Source of the DNA: Antitrichia curtipendula | Taxonomy: Eukaryota; Streptophyta; Bryopsida; Hypnales; Leucodontaceae | DNA length: 64,000 nucleotides | Assembly: GCA_951230915.1 (NCBI GenBank) | Contig: OX579639.1 | Span: forward strand, 17,546,001-17,610,000 | Reading direction: 5' to 3' | In this document: piece by piece, positions 23,451 through 36,708 of the stretch | How positions within the stretch are numbered: position 1 is the stretch's first letter | Layout: each line of letters begins with the position of its first letter | Position numbers and translations under genes: made by a program | Notes under the pieces: generated by a model | Database searches by the model: none | Told to the model about the DNA's origin: nothing | The model's input: only the letters and a program-made list of their open reading frames with translations

Positions 23451-25243
23451 AATTTCATATGTTTTTTTACCAACAAATAAATTAGTATCATACTATTACA
23501 TATTCATAAGAAAATTATTAATATATAGACATCTCATAAAAACATTTTACATATAAATTAATAGGAAGAAAAAATAAATAATAAATAATCTTATTACATA
23601 ATATTCATTCCATTTTTTATAAATCAATGTTACTGCAAATATTATAAGAAGATGTATGTGCAGATAATATATATGCATAGAATAATTATTAAAACATAAA
23701 TTATATAATACTAAAACAAGCCAGATATGGTTTCAGATCATGGAATTGTTGTACTTCATCAAAATCTCTTGCAAGTAACAATTAAGATTGAACAACTTCA
23801 TTGTCAATAAAAATATTAAACTACAAATCCAGTTTTAATAATGTCTCCACTAATTTTCTCTCCTCCTATCAAGTGAATGGCCTTCAACCATTGAGGTTTA
23901 CAATATATTTTTTCCATGTCCTTCTACATACCATTTAATATGTAGTGACTTAATAGGTATATTGTGCATTTATTAGTAGTGTGATCTTTTCATTTACATC
24001 TATCTATGCCTATTGATGTTCTATCTTCATTAATATACATAGACTCTAGTTTAATTAAGCTTTAAATAGCTAAAGCACCATAAGGCATTGGTAGATGTAA
24101 ATGAAAAGATCACACCATTAGTAAATGCACAATATACCTATTAAGTCACTACATATTCAATGATATGTAGAAAGACACAAAAATAATATATAAAGTACCT
24201 CAATAGATGATGGACATACACTTAATAGAAGCACATTACTCTTCTATACATGGGTGACTAGTTATAACAGTAAACTTGATTTTTACATAATTTAAATATG
24301 ATATGTAGCTAACTCTATAAAAGCAATTTCAATTCATATAGCCAATTGAGATAAGCCAATTACTGTGCATCCTAATGGTTTTTAAATAGCTTAGATGTAT
24401 ACCATCAATATTTTTTTATATAAATACACATTCTTTTCCTTTGTAATAAATTTTTTAATTCTGAAGAACAATGGAAAGTTCTCAATTGGAGTAAAAAACA
24501 CAAATGTAATTATGAAAATGCTTAAAAAAAATTTCAAGAATGGAAACAAATCATTTTTTCAAACAATAATAGCATTCATGAAAATATACAAAAGTTACAA
24601 GCTTTAGATATATAAATTCCTAAAATTGTCAACAAAGTTATTAAATGTTAGAAATTAAAAAGTTAGAGTTGTAAAATAGATACTTCAAAAATGACTAAAT
24701 TATCTACATCATGCGTCCTTATGGAAGGAGAGAAAATATTAGGCATCTATGTTGATAGTTTTTTCCCAAGTCAAATGTGTCCAAAATATTATAACCTTTT
24801 TTAATTTACTTACAAGCATGAAGGATTCATTGAACAAGGACAAAAAAAAGTGGTGGGGACGTGGTGGTGATTAGTTGGAAACTTAATACTTTTACTGACA
24901 ATGCAGCTATGTAAGTACATTCCATCTAAGGTAGACAAGCATGTTACCACCTTGATTAGCAATTTCAATATCTTAGGGCCAACTCCAAAAAAGACATATT
25001 TTTTAGATGGTGCGCTTGTCTCACAAATAAACTCAAGTGGAATTATAATTTTTCAATAGTAAAATTGTAATTTTTGTGAATTTTTTATATAGTTTGTCCT
25101 AAAATTTGAAACAAAATAGGGGTCAAAAATAGGATGACAAAATTAGTCACTTGGCAAAAATGGGTTGGTCTACTTTACATCTTCATTTTTTTAATATGCA
25201 GTTGACAATTTAATTGATTATTTATTGAATATCCAATTGTGTC
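23451..25243. other. AT-rich intergenic DNA
   Basis: No gene. It contains the foldback at 23860-24233. The remainder is low-complexity AT-rich sequence. Confidence 0.5.
23860..24233. mobile_element. Foldback element with about 145-bp arms
   Basis: The inner arms are well conserved: tgtagtgacttaataggtat near 23941 and atacctattaagtcactaca near 24130. Imperfect pairing extends outward to about 23860 and 24233. The central spacer is about 90 bp. Non-coding; no clear target duplication. Confidence 0.6.
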
Positions 25244-25251
25244 AGTACATT

Positions 25252-25815
25252 CTCGGGGAGGTCACTTAGAGTGTCCATTAGAAACCACGTGCGATCAAAA
25301 CTTTGGACCCCCTATTTACTTTTTGAATTTTAAATTAAATTAAATTAAAAAAATATGAATAGATTTTCCTACACTGAAAGTTTATGTTTTGAATTATTTT
25401 TATTTTTATTTGTTAATGATAATTAGTTACAAATTTTTGAAGTAAAAAGATACACTATAGAACTGAAAAATAACTTTCACACCCCTATATTATATAAGAA
25501 AAAATTGTCTAAAAAATGAACAAAAAATTCCTAAAAATAACTCTCTATTGAAAGCTCATTTTGAGTTGAATATTGATTCAATGGTCATCTAAATGTGTTC
25601 TCTATAATTTTTTGAGTTGAAAAACATGCCATTTTAGTTCATTTTCAACCTCTTCTAGAAATCATTTTATATTTTATTTGAGTTTGAAATTTTGGCAATA
25701 GAAACCTATAGTCATTATTAAACAATGCTCAAAATTTTAGGTTGAAGTTATAGTTTATTAGAAACCACTTGTTTGCACGTGGTTTGTTGTAGTAGAGCTA
25801 AGTGACCTCCCCGAG
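25252..25815. mobile_element. hAT-type MITE, copy B
   Basis: A 564-bp element with perfect 17-bp termini ctcggggaggtcactta and taagtgacctccccgag, and an exact 8-bp duplication AGTACATT (25244-25251, 25816-25823). It is the same family as copy A (13381-13961), and the interior words occur in the same order throughout. Cleaner ends suggest a younger insertion than copy A. Confidence 0.9.
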
Positions 25816-25823
25816 AGTACATT

Positions 25824-28505
25824 GATTTCTATGTAACATATGTATCATGTTGTATAAGTACATTTCCGTCTAACATATCTTGTTCTACAAGTATATTGAT
25901 TTCAATCTAACATGTCTAATTATGTAAGTAGATTCCATATATTTAATTGTTTATTAGACACGTACTTGACAATCCACTTTGTTTATTGACAATTCAAATG
26001 TGTAAGTTCATTCCATCTAACATATTTATTTATTCAACATCAATGTTTATAGATATACTCAATTACAGAAAACAAATATAGTATAAAACCATCATACTAC
26101 TAAAATCATAATTCCCTCTGTAATATTACAAATGCTACCATTAATAATAGGGGCTCATGCTTGCTATGCTACGCATTCATTGTATCACATATTAGTAAAA
26201 TTTTGATATATTTGAACAGAATGCATGATAATGATTTCAATAAGTCTTTGAAATAATTAATTTTAATATTTTGTAAAAATATTTTCAATCATGCATACAT
26301 AAAAATAATATTTTCACGCAATGTTATATTACAAAAATAGAGTAGTAGTTTGCAATCACCTCTATAATATCACTTTTACAACTTTTATGATTTCAAAATT
26401 CTATTGCTACTACCAAATGATTTGAGAAATTTATTCAATTGAAGTAATTTTGGATTTCACAACAATTAAGTTGTTCATGAATTTTTTTCAATTTACAAGT
26501 TTTTCTTTTCAATTCATCAAGTTTTTGGGTTGCCATTGTTTGTAACAATTGAGTCAATTTTTGAATGCATTACAATAAATGTGTATCTTTTACAATATTC
26601 ACCATTGCATATATTTCATTCATCATTCAATAAATTTCTATTGTACATTTCAATATATGCTTATTTATAAACAAAATTATACAAAGATTTTAGTAATTTT
26701 TATTTGAAGATTCATTAAAAATTTTGTTCTGCATTTTATCTAATATATAAAAATTCTGATAAAATTCTAATGATGAATGCGTAGCATAGCAAGTGCCAAT
26801 CGCTAGTCTATTGAAGAAATTCACAAGCTTGGGGAGTTGTTTACAAAAGATGTGTATAAGCTTTTGCAACCTACGTTTATATCTTAGATACAATTGCTAG
26901 AAAACCTATACTCTACTACAATTCCAAGAAAATATAGAAAAATTGGAGATATACCTTTTTTCATTTAGATATTACTAAAAATTATTGCATATCATCACAA
27001 AAAGATAAAAGTGACACTAATATGGAATTTATAATATTATTTACTAAAATATATATATAATATTTATTTTTAAATTGAAATTGTTTGATTTAAAAAATTT
27101 GGATGGTATATAACTTTAGCATTTGTAAATATTTTTGTAAGAAATAAAATTTTAAAATTTTTTATTCATTATTATCAAAATAATATTTTTTAATTAATTT
27201 CTAATTTTTACCTATTTATTTTTGTTTGCAAAATATCTATATAGAATACCAAAAACATGTATAGAATTTTGTCTACAAGATTATGGCTATTACATCAAAC
27301 CTAAAGCCAAATCCATGTTATTACTAGATTCAAAATTTGTAAAGCATAGTGGATTTTTCCAAATGGGAGTTACTCTTTTCACAAAGAAACCTACTTTAAA
27401 TTCTTTTGAAAAAATCACACGAAAATTAGATGAGATTTGGAGAGCAAAAAGAAATTAAAGAAACATTTATATGATGAAATTCTAGATAATTCAAAAGTGA
27501 AGAAAAGTAAAAAATAGTTTGATATATTTGCATATAATGTAGCTTGAATATAACCTATACTAGCCTATGGTAGGCAAACCAACTGTAACAAGCACCTTCA
27601 AAATGATACATTACTATCCAACTATGCTATTCTATGAGCGTGCAAGGATGAGACTGTGACCATTGAGCAGAGATTCTATGAGTGGTAAGCTCATGAATTT
27701 GAAAAAGCATTAGAAAATTGAATAATGTTTCTAAAAAAAGATTCTATCTAATAATTTTGTTCACAATTCTTTATTTATAATAAAAATTAGAACCTATTAC
27801 CGTGGACCTATTACCATGGTTATGTACTATTTGTATTGAAATTTTTATTTCCAATATTGACTAAAACATTGGAAGTACACATTATAAAGACAAAGAGCTC
27901 AATTGATGTGAAAGACAAATGAGAATAGAAGTAAAGCTATATAAATTATTCTACCAAATTACAATATTTTTCCAAAAATAATTGATATTTTTGAAGCTAT
28001 ATGTGTAACTTGAATCTAAAGTCTTTCAATCTCATTTTTGAAGCACTTAGAGATTCTTGGACTTTTGTGTTAGTTGAAAACTTTCATTTGGAACCTTACC
28101 CTAATGAGGAAGCGCTTCACTTTGCTGAAGTTGAAGCTTGGAGAATGTAAGAACTTGTTTTCTACAAGGTCCATTTTGCAGAAGTAATGAAATAAGTAAT
28201 AAAAATGTTTGAAATTAATGTACTGATGGCATCAACTAATCATTGACATGGCCATTTTTACAAATAAGGACAGGTGCATTCCGAATACATGCTATGTGTG
28301 ATTCAATAAACTTTCTGCATGGGCTTTATTATGGATTGAAGGAAAATTATGGCTTCAAATTTGAAAAAGGGGGAGCATGGTTATTCTTAAGATCATTTTT
28401 TTGACATTACTAGCACTTTCCCACTTATAGCGATGCTCTATAGTAAGAGCATTTGCAATTGTAGATTGGGCTTGCTCTTTTGAGTTGTTGAATAGGTGTC
28501 CGCAT
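25824..28505. other. AT-rich intergenic DNA
   Basis: No supported gene. A 78-codon plus-strand frame at 27222-27458 has a somewhat protein-like composition but no motif. It contains the inverted-repeat element at 26150-26803. Confidence 0.45.
26150..26803. mobile_element. Inverted-repeat element (about 650 bp)
   Basis: cttgctatgctacgcattca near 26159 and tgaatgcgtagcatagcaag near 26773 form a perfect 20-bp inverted pair, with weaker pairing inward. The interior is AT-rich and non-coding. Ends are uncertain by about 10 bp and no target duplication was found. Confidence 0.5.
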
Positions 28506-29565
28506 CACTAGAAGAAAATGAGGGATTTTGCAACAATACTATGCAACTAATTTTTCAATTGCATAGGACACTTCTGACTGGTTTGTGACTGTTGATAATT
28601 TTGAGACTTATAGTTGCAATGGACACCCTAAAATCTAGCAAAAAGGTGTAGCAATTGCAAAAGTCACGCCTCCTATGTGACTTATTTGCGACTTGTTTGC
28701 AACTTGTAGATTTGTAGATTTCAAAATATTTTTTATCAATGATTTGTAGATTTCAAATTTCATGTCTACCTTTGTTTAGATTTTTGAATTTCAAATCTAT
28801 TTTTTTTAGATTTCAAAATTTCAAATCTACTTTCTTTCTAGATTTCAAAAATTCAAATACTGGTATTTAATAGATTTCATTAGTTTATGATACCTTAAAA
28901 TTTCATAGATTAAAAAAAAATTGGATTTTAAATATTTTTTGATTTTCATAGATTGAAGAAATCTACAAATTATAGATATTTTAGAATTCTATCAACAAGA
29001 TTCATTGCATAAGACTTGTAAGCAACTAGTTGAAAGATTTGGAAGCAACTAGGAAACAACTAGAAACTAATTGAGAAACAACTAGTATAGGACTTAAGAG
29101 CAACTAGGAAACAAGTAGCTTCACTACTAGAAAATTCAATTTTATGTTGATTTGGTTGCATTCATTTGGTTCACTTTTCTATTGATTTCTATCAAAATCA
29201 ACAAATTACTCTCCAAATCAATAGAAAAGTGAATCAAATCTATGCAACAAAATCAATAGAAAAGCTGAATTTTCTAGTCCTATAGGAAATGACTAGGAAA
29301 CAACTAGTGTACAACTAGAAAGCAACTAGGAATCAACTATGATCATTTTATAGTTGCAACCTTCTCCTAGGTGTTTCCTAGTTGTTTTTTGCAACTATAG
29401 ATTGACTACTTTGTGACTAAAACAATGTATGAATGCTGTAAAACAACGACATAAAACAATTACATTAGATTTGGTGCTAATAGAGAGGATTACATTTGCA
29501 AAATAGTTGTATAGGACACTAGTTGCATAGTAGTTGGTTGTGTCGTATATGTTTTTCTTCTAGCG
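28506..29565. mobile_element. CACTA-type non-autonomous element
   Basis: The left end is CACTAGAAGAAAA and the right end is TTTTTCTTCTAGCG, whose reverse complement is CGCTAGAAGAAAAA. It is flanked by the 3-bp duplication CAT (28503-28505, 29566-29568). CACTA-like ends with a 3-bp duplication are diagnostic of CACTA/EnSpm. The 1060-bp interior has no transposase. It repeats short words such as aactaggaaacaactag and carries subterminal tgcaactag motifs. Confidence 0.75.
29126..29278. mobile_element. Foldback nested in the CACTA-type element
   Basis: actagaaaattcaattttat on the left and gctgaattttctagt on the right pair as inverted repeats. Inner segments (ttgatttggttgcat, atgcaacaaaatcaa) also pair. 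About 153 bp. Confidence 0.55.
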
Positions 29566-29707
29566 CATGTAAAGGGCTAGGTTGATCGTAAATGATCACC
29601 TCAATAACATTGGACATTATGAATAATCATCAAGGTGACATAGATGGTCACTCTTGGAGCTTAAAGCAATTGTAACATGTGGTACATCCTCAAAGTTATT
29701 GAGTATA

Positions 29708-29903
29708 CACTATAAGAAATTTGTGTTTTAGTTGATGGATTTTAGGTGACGTCAAATGTAACAACTTGTGTTTTTATGTCAACAATAACCTCCAACGTAA
29801 CATCTTGATGTTACGTTGGACGTTATTGTTGACATAAAAACACAAGTTGTTACATTTGACGTCACCTAAAATCCATCAACTAAAACACAAATTTCTTATA
29901 GTG
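29708..29903. mobile_element. Near-perfect hairpin with CACTA-like ends
   Basis: Two 97-bp arms (29708-29804, 29807-29903) with a 2-base loop and about one mismatch. The outer ends are cactataagaaat and atttcttatagtg, which resemble CACTA termini. A degraded right half of a related element ends at 41094. Transcripts would form a long double-stranded RNA stem. Confidence 0.75.
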
Positions 29904-30950
29904 ATGTTTGCTTGTTTGAAGGCCTCTATAGGTGTATATGTGGATCGGGTTATGACTTGTGGCTGAGAAAATTTGACCTTGTCCAGTTGATGGGTGCCAC
30001 CATCAGATCCAATAGAGAGGTCAAGCTTGCGCTTATTGCTACCAAACACCTTTTTGTCCTCCGAGTGCGGAATACGTGTTGCATCATCAACTACTCCGGG
30101 AAGGACATTCAATGCCTCTACAACATTATTTGGATCACTACTACGTCTAGCACCTCTTAACTTTAGCTCCACTTTAGATGGCCCCGACCTTGGTGTTGTG
30201 CCATTCAAAAACACTCGATAATTTATCATTTGCATGAAGGCTCAAATGTAGGCATTACAAGTTGCTACAAACAAATCATTACTTTGAAAACCCAACTACT
30301 GCAATCATTTGTTATGAACTGTTTCAAATAAATTGCATGATGGCATGTTTTCCATCTCTTCAATACTCAGACCTTGTAAGAAAAAAAGAAGTGATGAAGC
30401 CTAAATGCAATTAGTAAAAATCCAAATATTACCACATTTTCTATCTTTGCAAAGCGCTACAGTTTTTATCTTTCCAACAAATGGCCAACACACTTCTTGG
30501 CCTCGAGAGGTGAGTCACCCCTTTTCTAATTTGATCCCAATACCTATCTATAATAATAATTGCTTAACACATAAATACATTTCAAATTGGAGGTGGCTCC
30601 AAATAAAGACATCAAAACTGAAATGATAGGCTTAAAGTTATTATTTGCATGAAATCTCTCCATTGGCAATATCAAAAGTGAAAAAAGGCAAGCCAAAACT
30701 CCAGTTCCCGCATTGTATCTTATGAAGTTGCCCCAAATGATAGCCACTAAGATCAAATGGTCAAGTATTGTGTCTGAGCTTTCTCCATAGTCTTTGACTC
30801 CTTGTATTGCTTATATAGACAAGTGTGTTGGTGTTGCATATCCGTTTTGATGAGCTATTATATATATCAATGCTACAAAGTACTCTAATGCAAGAGACAC
30901 ATGTGTTCGAGGTTCTCCATCAAAAAATTTGAATCTCCGGTCTTGTATAC
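29876..30950 (-). pseudogene. Unrecognised decayed gene
   Basis: The minus-strand frame at 29876-30235 contains NGTTPRSGPSKVELKLRGARR and a Lys/Asp-rich middle. Upstream, other frames continue protein-like sequence: MPSCNLFETVHNKWLQ near 30310-30350, and a hydrophobic Cys-containing stretch at 30544-30756. Stops interrupt it. The style suggests a gene associated with a DNA transposon, but no domain is recognised. Its 3' end runs into the hairpin element at 29903. Confidence 0.35.
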
Positions 30951-31269
30951 AATGTGAATGGCATTCTAATTTGCAAGTCGCAAACGGCAATTGTCATTAT
31001 CTTTGTCGCAACCAGAATTTTTGGTTTTCAATTGTTTATCTAGAAGATGGAACGGAAACTACCAATTAGTATCCGGATTCTGTTTAGAAACAGAAGAGAA
31101 CGGAAAATTAAAAAAGGCATTAAAGTAACGGAACAATTGGATCTTGCAGTAACATTTAGGAACCGGAATGGAATCGGAACCGTATCCGGAATGGTAGAAG
31201 ATCGGATTAGGATTAGACCGGAATGGTGTGACCGGACCGGTAAAAGTCATCATGACTACTTTTAGGTCA
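30951..31269. other. Short region rich in CCGGA/GGAAC words
   Basis: 31040-31260 repeats ggaaccggaatgg, atccggaatgg and gaccggaccgg, the same word style as the GC-rich unit at 36.7-39.4 kb. It may be a related transposon end. No gene. Confidence 0.35.
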
Positions 31270-33900
31270 TCAAAACTATAAAAGGCCAGGACCATTTCAG
31301 TCGCGCCCCTTGTGAGCCCTCAAGTTAGCACTTGAAGCTCTGGATTTATTTTTCGCGATTTATTGTTAGTTTTTAGTGTTAATTCACGCAAAATAGCATG
31401 AATTAGTAGTTGAGAGGAGTTTGGTAGAAGTCCCTACCAGATTAGTGAGGAACCTTCCTAAATTCATGGAAAGCACAAAATACTATGCTTTTCTATGTTT
31501 ATGTCTTAAGTTCAGTTCTTAGAGTCCATATTAACGTATTAGAGAGATGTGATGAAGTGAGAGTTAGCCAGTTCTAGTGTCTTGTCCATGTAACACTTGA
31601 CATGTGAATACATGTGACATCCTGGCTAAAGTACAAGAGTCCATATCAAGGTTTAGAAGTATCTCGATCCAATTGACGTAGAATATGGATTAGTTACATG
31701 AAGACCTATAAATGTTGAGGAATATGAATCAGAATGCAAAGTAGAAGAAGGGCGAGGTGATTGGAGCTTACAGAAAGGTGCTTTTAGGGTAAAAGCATGC
31801 CAAGAGATCAATAGCGGAGCTAATCATCCACAACAACCCCGGTACCAGAATAATTTCCCCCCGGGCGGAAATTATTAAGGAATTGCTAAAATTAGCATCC
31901 TTATTGGAGGTTTGGTTTTGCCCTTGGCCTTTGGACACTTCCCAAAAGATTGCCCAAAAGTTTCGGGATTTTACAAAACTCCACGATGACTCCATGGGAA
32001 GTCAACCGCCTTTGAAACTGATGGTAATTTTTTAGAAATTACCCAGAGTGTGGTAAAATCTCACTAAAAATTAGATTAGAGTTTTATGTATTAAATGAGC
32101 GACCTGTCAAGTTTGAAGACTTTCTGATAGTCAGAAGTACCCGAATCGGCATCGACATCAAATTTAACAAGAATTTACAACACGACGGCGAGTTGACCGG
32201 CGAGCCAGGAGCTAGCGGTGTCTGAATGTCGCAAACAAGGAATGTTTTCTTACTACCACGAACCTTCCAAGCAACCCTAGCCAATTAGTTTTCTCGGGAA
32301 ACTCAAATTCCATTAGTTGGGATTTTGACTTTTCTCTAGAATTACCGTTAGTGGTTTTTACAAATATTTACAGCCTGGAAGAAGGGGGTAGGGGGTCCCC
32401 TAGACTAATTGGGGTCTTCTGAACGCGATGGCGCAATTGGTTTTCAAATTGGAGTTTTTCCCTAAAAGATAGATAGGGTCAGCTCTTAGTTTGACTTTTT
32501 TAGAGTAATTTGTAGTAATTCGAGGTTAATTAACAAAGTATCTTGGTGAAAATCGAAGATTGGATTTAGTTAAGATGTCAAATCTTTCCTTTAAAAGTCA
32601 ATTTAGATTAAACTAAGAATATTTGGATTTGACCTAGGATTAAATTGCAAAATATCTAGGTTAGTTAGGGTTATTTTCATAAAATCTTTGGGGACAATCA
32701 AGGATTTGATTTAGGCAAGATTTCAAGGCTAATTAAAGCCTTCAAGGAACTTGCTTGAGGACCTTCCTTCCTATTAAACAAAGATTAAATGCAAAATATC
32801 TCATAGTAGTTTAGAATTTAGTTAGGTAGTTAGTTAAACGTTTTTTAACCGACAACTTACCGGGGAGGGTTTGGCTCGAGTATAAAAGGCCTCCCCTCGA
32901 GGTTGTCGGTACCCTCATTCTTATACCCTCACTCTCATTTTCTTGGTACTGACACATTGTCAGACCAAACCTTATTTTCATTTCCTTATTGTTACTCCGC
33001 TGTGCTACCAACACGTTGTTGGAGCACTTTTAAAGCCAAAAATTGGCTAATTCCTTCTAAATTCTTTGTACTCTTCACTAATTCTCTTGTGTTTTGAAGG
33101 ACTAGAGGGTCCCTTCAAAACATATTGCTTTCCTTTTGAATTTGGAGGTTGAAAGCCCCAAAACTTTGATTCTTTGCTTAAGATTACTTGAATACTAATC
33201 CATTGTAGCATGTGAACGCATTTGGTACTAAATACTTAAAGCGGTGAGGCTTGACCTTGCCAAAAGTATTTTAGACCAATTTCCTACTTAAAATTCGTTG
33301 TATAACGGAATTTGAGGTTTAATTGCTAATGTTCGGTTAAACACTTTCATGTGTACCTCCTTTAGCAGTTAATTGATTGACTTTGACTTGAAATTTCGGA
33401 AGATTCGTTTCTAATGTTCGGTTAAACACTTTCATGTGTACCTCCTTTAGAATCTAACTTTCGAAATACTTAAATTGGCTTAAGAAGCTCCGTTTGTCCT
33501 GGGGTTGCTCCCGCACGGCGAAGCTTTGACTTTTGACACCTGGAAACGGGTACTTGAAACTTAAGATTTACTTGAATCGCTCTGTTTGTCCTGGGGTTGC
33601 CCCCGTACGGCGAAGCTTCGGCCCTTAAAAGTTAAAATTTGCCATTTGAACCTTAGATTTACCTCATACGGCGAACCGTTGACTTGGAATCACAAAATAA
33701 GATTCTTTTGAACCTTATTTAAAGTCCAAAACTCGTTGATTAATTTCTCTTTTGTTTGGCGCACGTGATTGGAGGTATTTGGCTTCCACACTTACCATTT
33801 ATTGCTTTGATTTTGATAAGTTATTAGATTTCACAATTGTCATAGAGATTCATAAAATTCCTTCATCTTTATTGTCAATTCTTTCTTTGCATCGAAACTA
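31270..33900 (+). mobile_element. LTR-retrotransposon LTR and leader relic, plus orientation
   Basis: Non-coding, with a promoter-like block (gagtataaaaggcctcccc, 32878-32896) and shared sequence (aatctcactaaaaattaga near 32068). A leader follows with internal repeats. ctaatgttcggttaaacact occurs twice (about 33326 and 33411, within a 40-bp repeat). tgtcctggggttg followed by acggcgaagctt occurs twice (about 33496 and 33588). The same words occur on the opposite strand at 45.24-46.6 kb. The LTR borders could not be fixed. Confidence 0.5.
32880..32888 (+). promoter_or_regulatory. TATA-like box of LTR relic
   Basis: gtataaaag followed by a C-rich stretch and a CCCTCNNTCTTATACCC-like region, a typical arrangement upstream of an LTR transcription start. 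Confidence 0.5.
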
Positions 33901-34149
33901 GAATACTAACTTTCCATTGATTTTAAGGTGTGTTTGATTAAAAGAAAGTATCTCAGAAATTATTCAAATTAAGATTTAATCAATACCAGTCTTTCTTTTG
34001 ATTTCGGAAAAATTCAGTTCAGTTGGACAATACACAGGTCGGCAAGAGCTGATAACCCGACCGTAAGGAACGACCAGTAACCAAGACCGGGAACTCCGGG
34101 AACTTCCTGAAAATGCTCAACAAGGAGCTGGACCGGCAGAGCAAATCGA

Positions 34150-34228
34150 CGGGACCAGACAAGCTGACCGGGGACCAGACGAGCTGACTGGGACCAGACG
34201 AGCTGACTGGGAAATCAGACGAGCTGAC
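34150..34228. repeat. Four 19-21 bp tandem repeats
   Basis: Units of gggaccagacgagctgact, slightly varied, repeated four times in a GC-richer patch after the LTR-like leader. Confidence 0.75.
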
Positions 34229-34657
34229 CAGAACAGCGATAGCAAGGAAGGCTTGGCAGTCGAAAACTTGGGGGGAGGTGGCCTGGAGAAAATTCTATCC
34301 ATTCAAGGGAACTTTCAGGTCTGTCCAGGACGGTCCAGGGTTGTGTTGGAGTTTGAGAACTCAGGGGAAGCCCAAACCTTGGAAATTTCAAAACTCACAA
34401 TCGTGGTAAGATCATCATAGACAAAAAACTTAATTCTAAAAGCATAGGCGGTTGTTGCCACGCTACCAATTTTTTTGCAAATTTTGGAAAATTTGAACAC
34501 TAAGGATTTTGAACTAACATCCACCTTGGTTCTTGAACCTCTCAAATTCTCTCTCCGCCATCGCCAAGAATTCAAACAACAACAACATCATAAGAAGTGG
34601 AAGAAAGCGAGATCATAAGAAGGTTAACAAGGAAGGACGAAGAATAAAGGAGTTAAG

Positions 34658-34850
34658 GTTAGTATCTTACTATTGAATTTTGGAATTGTTTTGATTATTC
34701 TATTCTTTTCGTTAGTATCTTACTATTGAAATTTGGATTGTTTTGATTATTCTATTCTTTTCGTTAGAATCTTACTATTGAAGTTTGGATTGTTTTGATT
34801 ATTCTATTCTTTTCGTTAGCATCTTACTATTGACGTTAGATTGTTTGGAT
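34658..34850. repeat. 52-bp tandem repeat, about 3.6 copies
   Basis: Copies start gttagtatcttactattgaa at 34658, 34711, 34763 and 34815, each ending attctattcttttc. The last copy is truncated. Confidence 0.85.
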
Positions 34851-36708
34851 TGCAAAATTCCTTTTACTATTCATCGATAGATTTGTTTTGATTATTTTAG
34901 CTTATTTTATTAGATTACTATTCATTCGGTTGATTTTAGTTATTAATTAGGATTCCAAAGACAAATTAGTTGTTGTTTTGTTGTTTGAGTTTTGTTTTAT
35001 TAGGCCTAATAAGCCAAATAGATACAAACAAACACCAACTAATATCTTGGAATATTTAACAAAATAACTATTAAACAATTGGCAATCGAATAAACTACTA
35101 TTCATTGAAAACTTGGGAAAAATGAATTAAATTTATTATTAATTTCCTAAAATCAAAGGATTAGTTTTAATTTGCCAAAACTAACAAACTTGGACTTTTT
35201 AGATAGGTTTAGAAACAATAATACTAAGATTTCTTCCAAATACATGAAAGGCAATGGAGAATTTCGAGGAGACGATTATGATGGTGTTTTGCGATGATGG
35301 GACGATCGACATTCTTGATACTGAGGTATGAATTTCCAAACTTTTCTTTTGTTTTCTCTTTTGCTTTCATTCTTTAAAAATTAGATTAGAAAACTAAAAT
35401 TAACAAAATTAGAAATCTGATAGCTAGTTAAAATTTAAAATCATTGGAAAACCTTAAAAAACTTAACTATAATCGTGAAAGTAATAATTAAATTAACTTT
35501 GAGTGAATTTGGAAACCGAAATAGTAATTTCATCCAAAGGAATTTCAAAAGAAATCTAACATAATTTAAGAATCTAGGAAATATTAGAATAATTGGGGAG
35601 ATTAAACCCTAATTTATCCTTTAAATTCTACATAAAACTTATTTGAAACCGAATTCCATCCAACTAAGGAGAATTTTCATTCGTTCATAAGTTTTTACCT
35701 AGAAGTCCAAAATTCTTACTTTTTACCATTATAAGAAGTAATTTATCACTTTACCCATAAAAAACCATAAAACTATAGAAAATCACTAAATTTAGAATAA
35801 TAACTTAGAATTAGGCTTAATTAAAGAACAATTAGGAATATTCTCAAGGAACAACTAGGGGATCTTTGGAAACCATAATCTTTTAGAGAATCTTTTGAAG
35901 ATTCCAAATCCACCTTTTACTTTTAAAATTACTTTAATTTGAAAAGATAAAAGTGTAGATGAAGATTTGACCTAAATTTGGATGAAAATTTCGAAAATAG
36001 GTTAAAATTAGGTTTTTCTCAAAATTCCATTAGTTAACTTAATCAACCTTTTAACTCTGAAATTTAGATTTATTTCACATTATTTTGCTATTTTTAGTTG
36101 ACGGATGAAGTTTTTAGGATAGAATTAGGGCCGGATTTCATCCACGCATAACGTTTGCTAGGAATATCAGAATCCAGCTTGCTTTACCATTTCGGAAAGG
36201 GCAAATTGTATTCTTTGATTTACATTAGGTAGAATTTTAGTTAGCTAGAAGTTTAATCGCATTTAATCAACCTTTAACAACCTTTATTTCTTAACTATTA
36301 GTGTGTTTTGAAGCATTTAAATTAGGTAAAATCAACATAACAAAGTGTCCATTGCTTGGAAGGCCAAAGAACACTACGTTTAATTTCATCCCCTAGAAAT
36401 TACTTTTCATGCCGCTAGAATCCGTGTGCACGTTTTACCTCTGAAGGGGGGAGATTAAAACACTCACACCCCTTTTCCAAACTCCGTTTGGCAAGAGTGG
36501 TTTCTTCGCGCTCCGCGTTTTCAGCTCCGTGCGTGTGAGTGTGTGAGTGTTCACGCGTTAGAAGTGTGCTGCAAGGTAGGTTTCTGGTCGGGTATCAGTC
36601 ACTGTGTGGGTTTCCGGTTGAGATCGGAGAGAGAAAGTGTAAACGGGACGTGCGGCTAGGCTGGTGAGGTAGAATCGGAAAGGGATCGTCTGCATCTAGT
36701 CTGTGTCC
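34851..36708. other. AT-rich leader or intergenic DNA before gag-like unit
   Basis: No supported gene. Composition changes sharply near 36420, from AT-rich to GC-rich, just before the gag-like reading frame. 36480-36660 is GC-rich with gtgtgagtgtgtgagtg and may be the untranslated leader of that unit. Confidence 0.4.
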
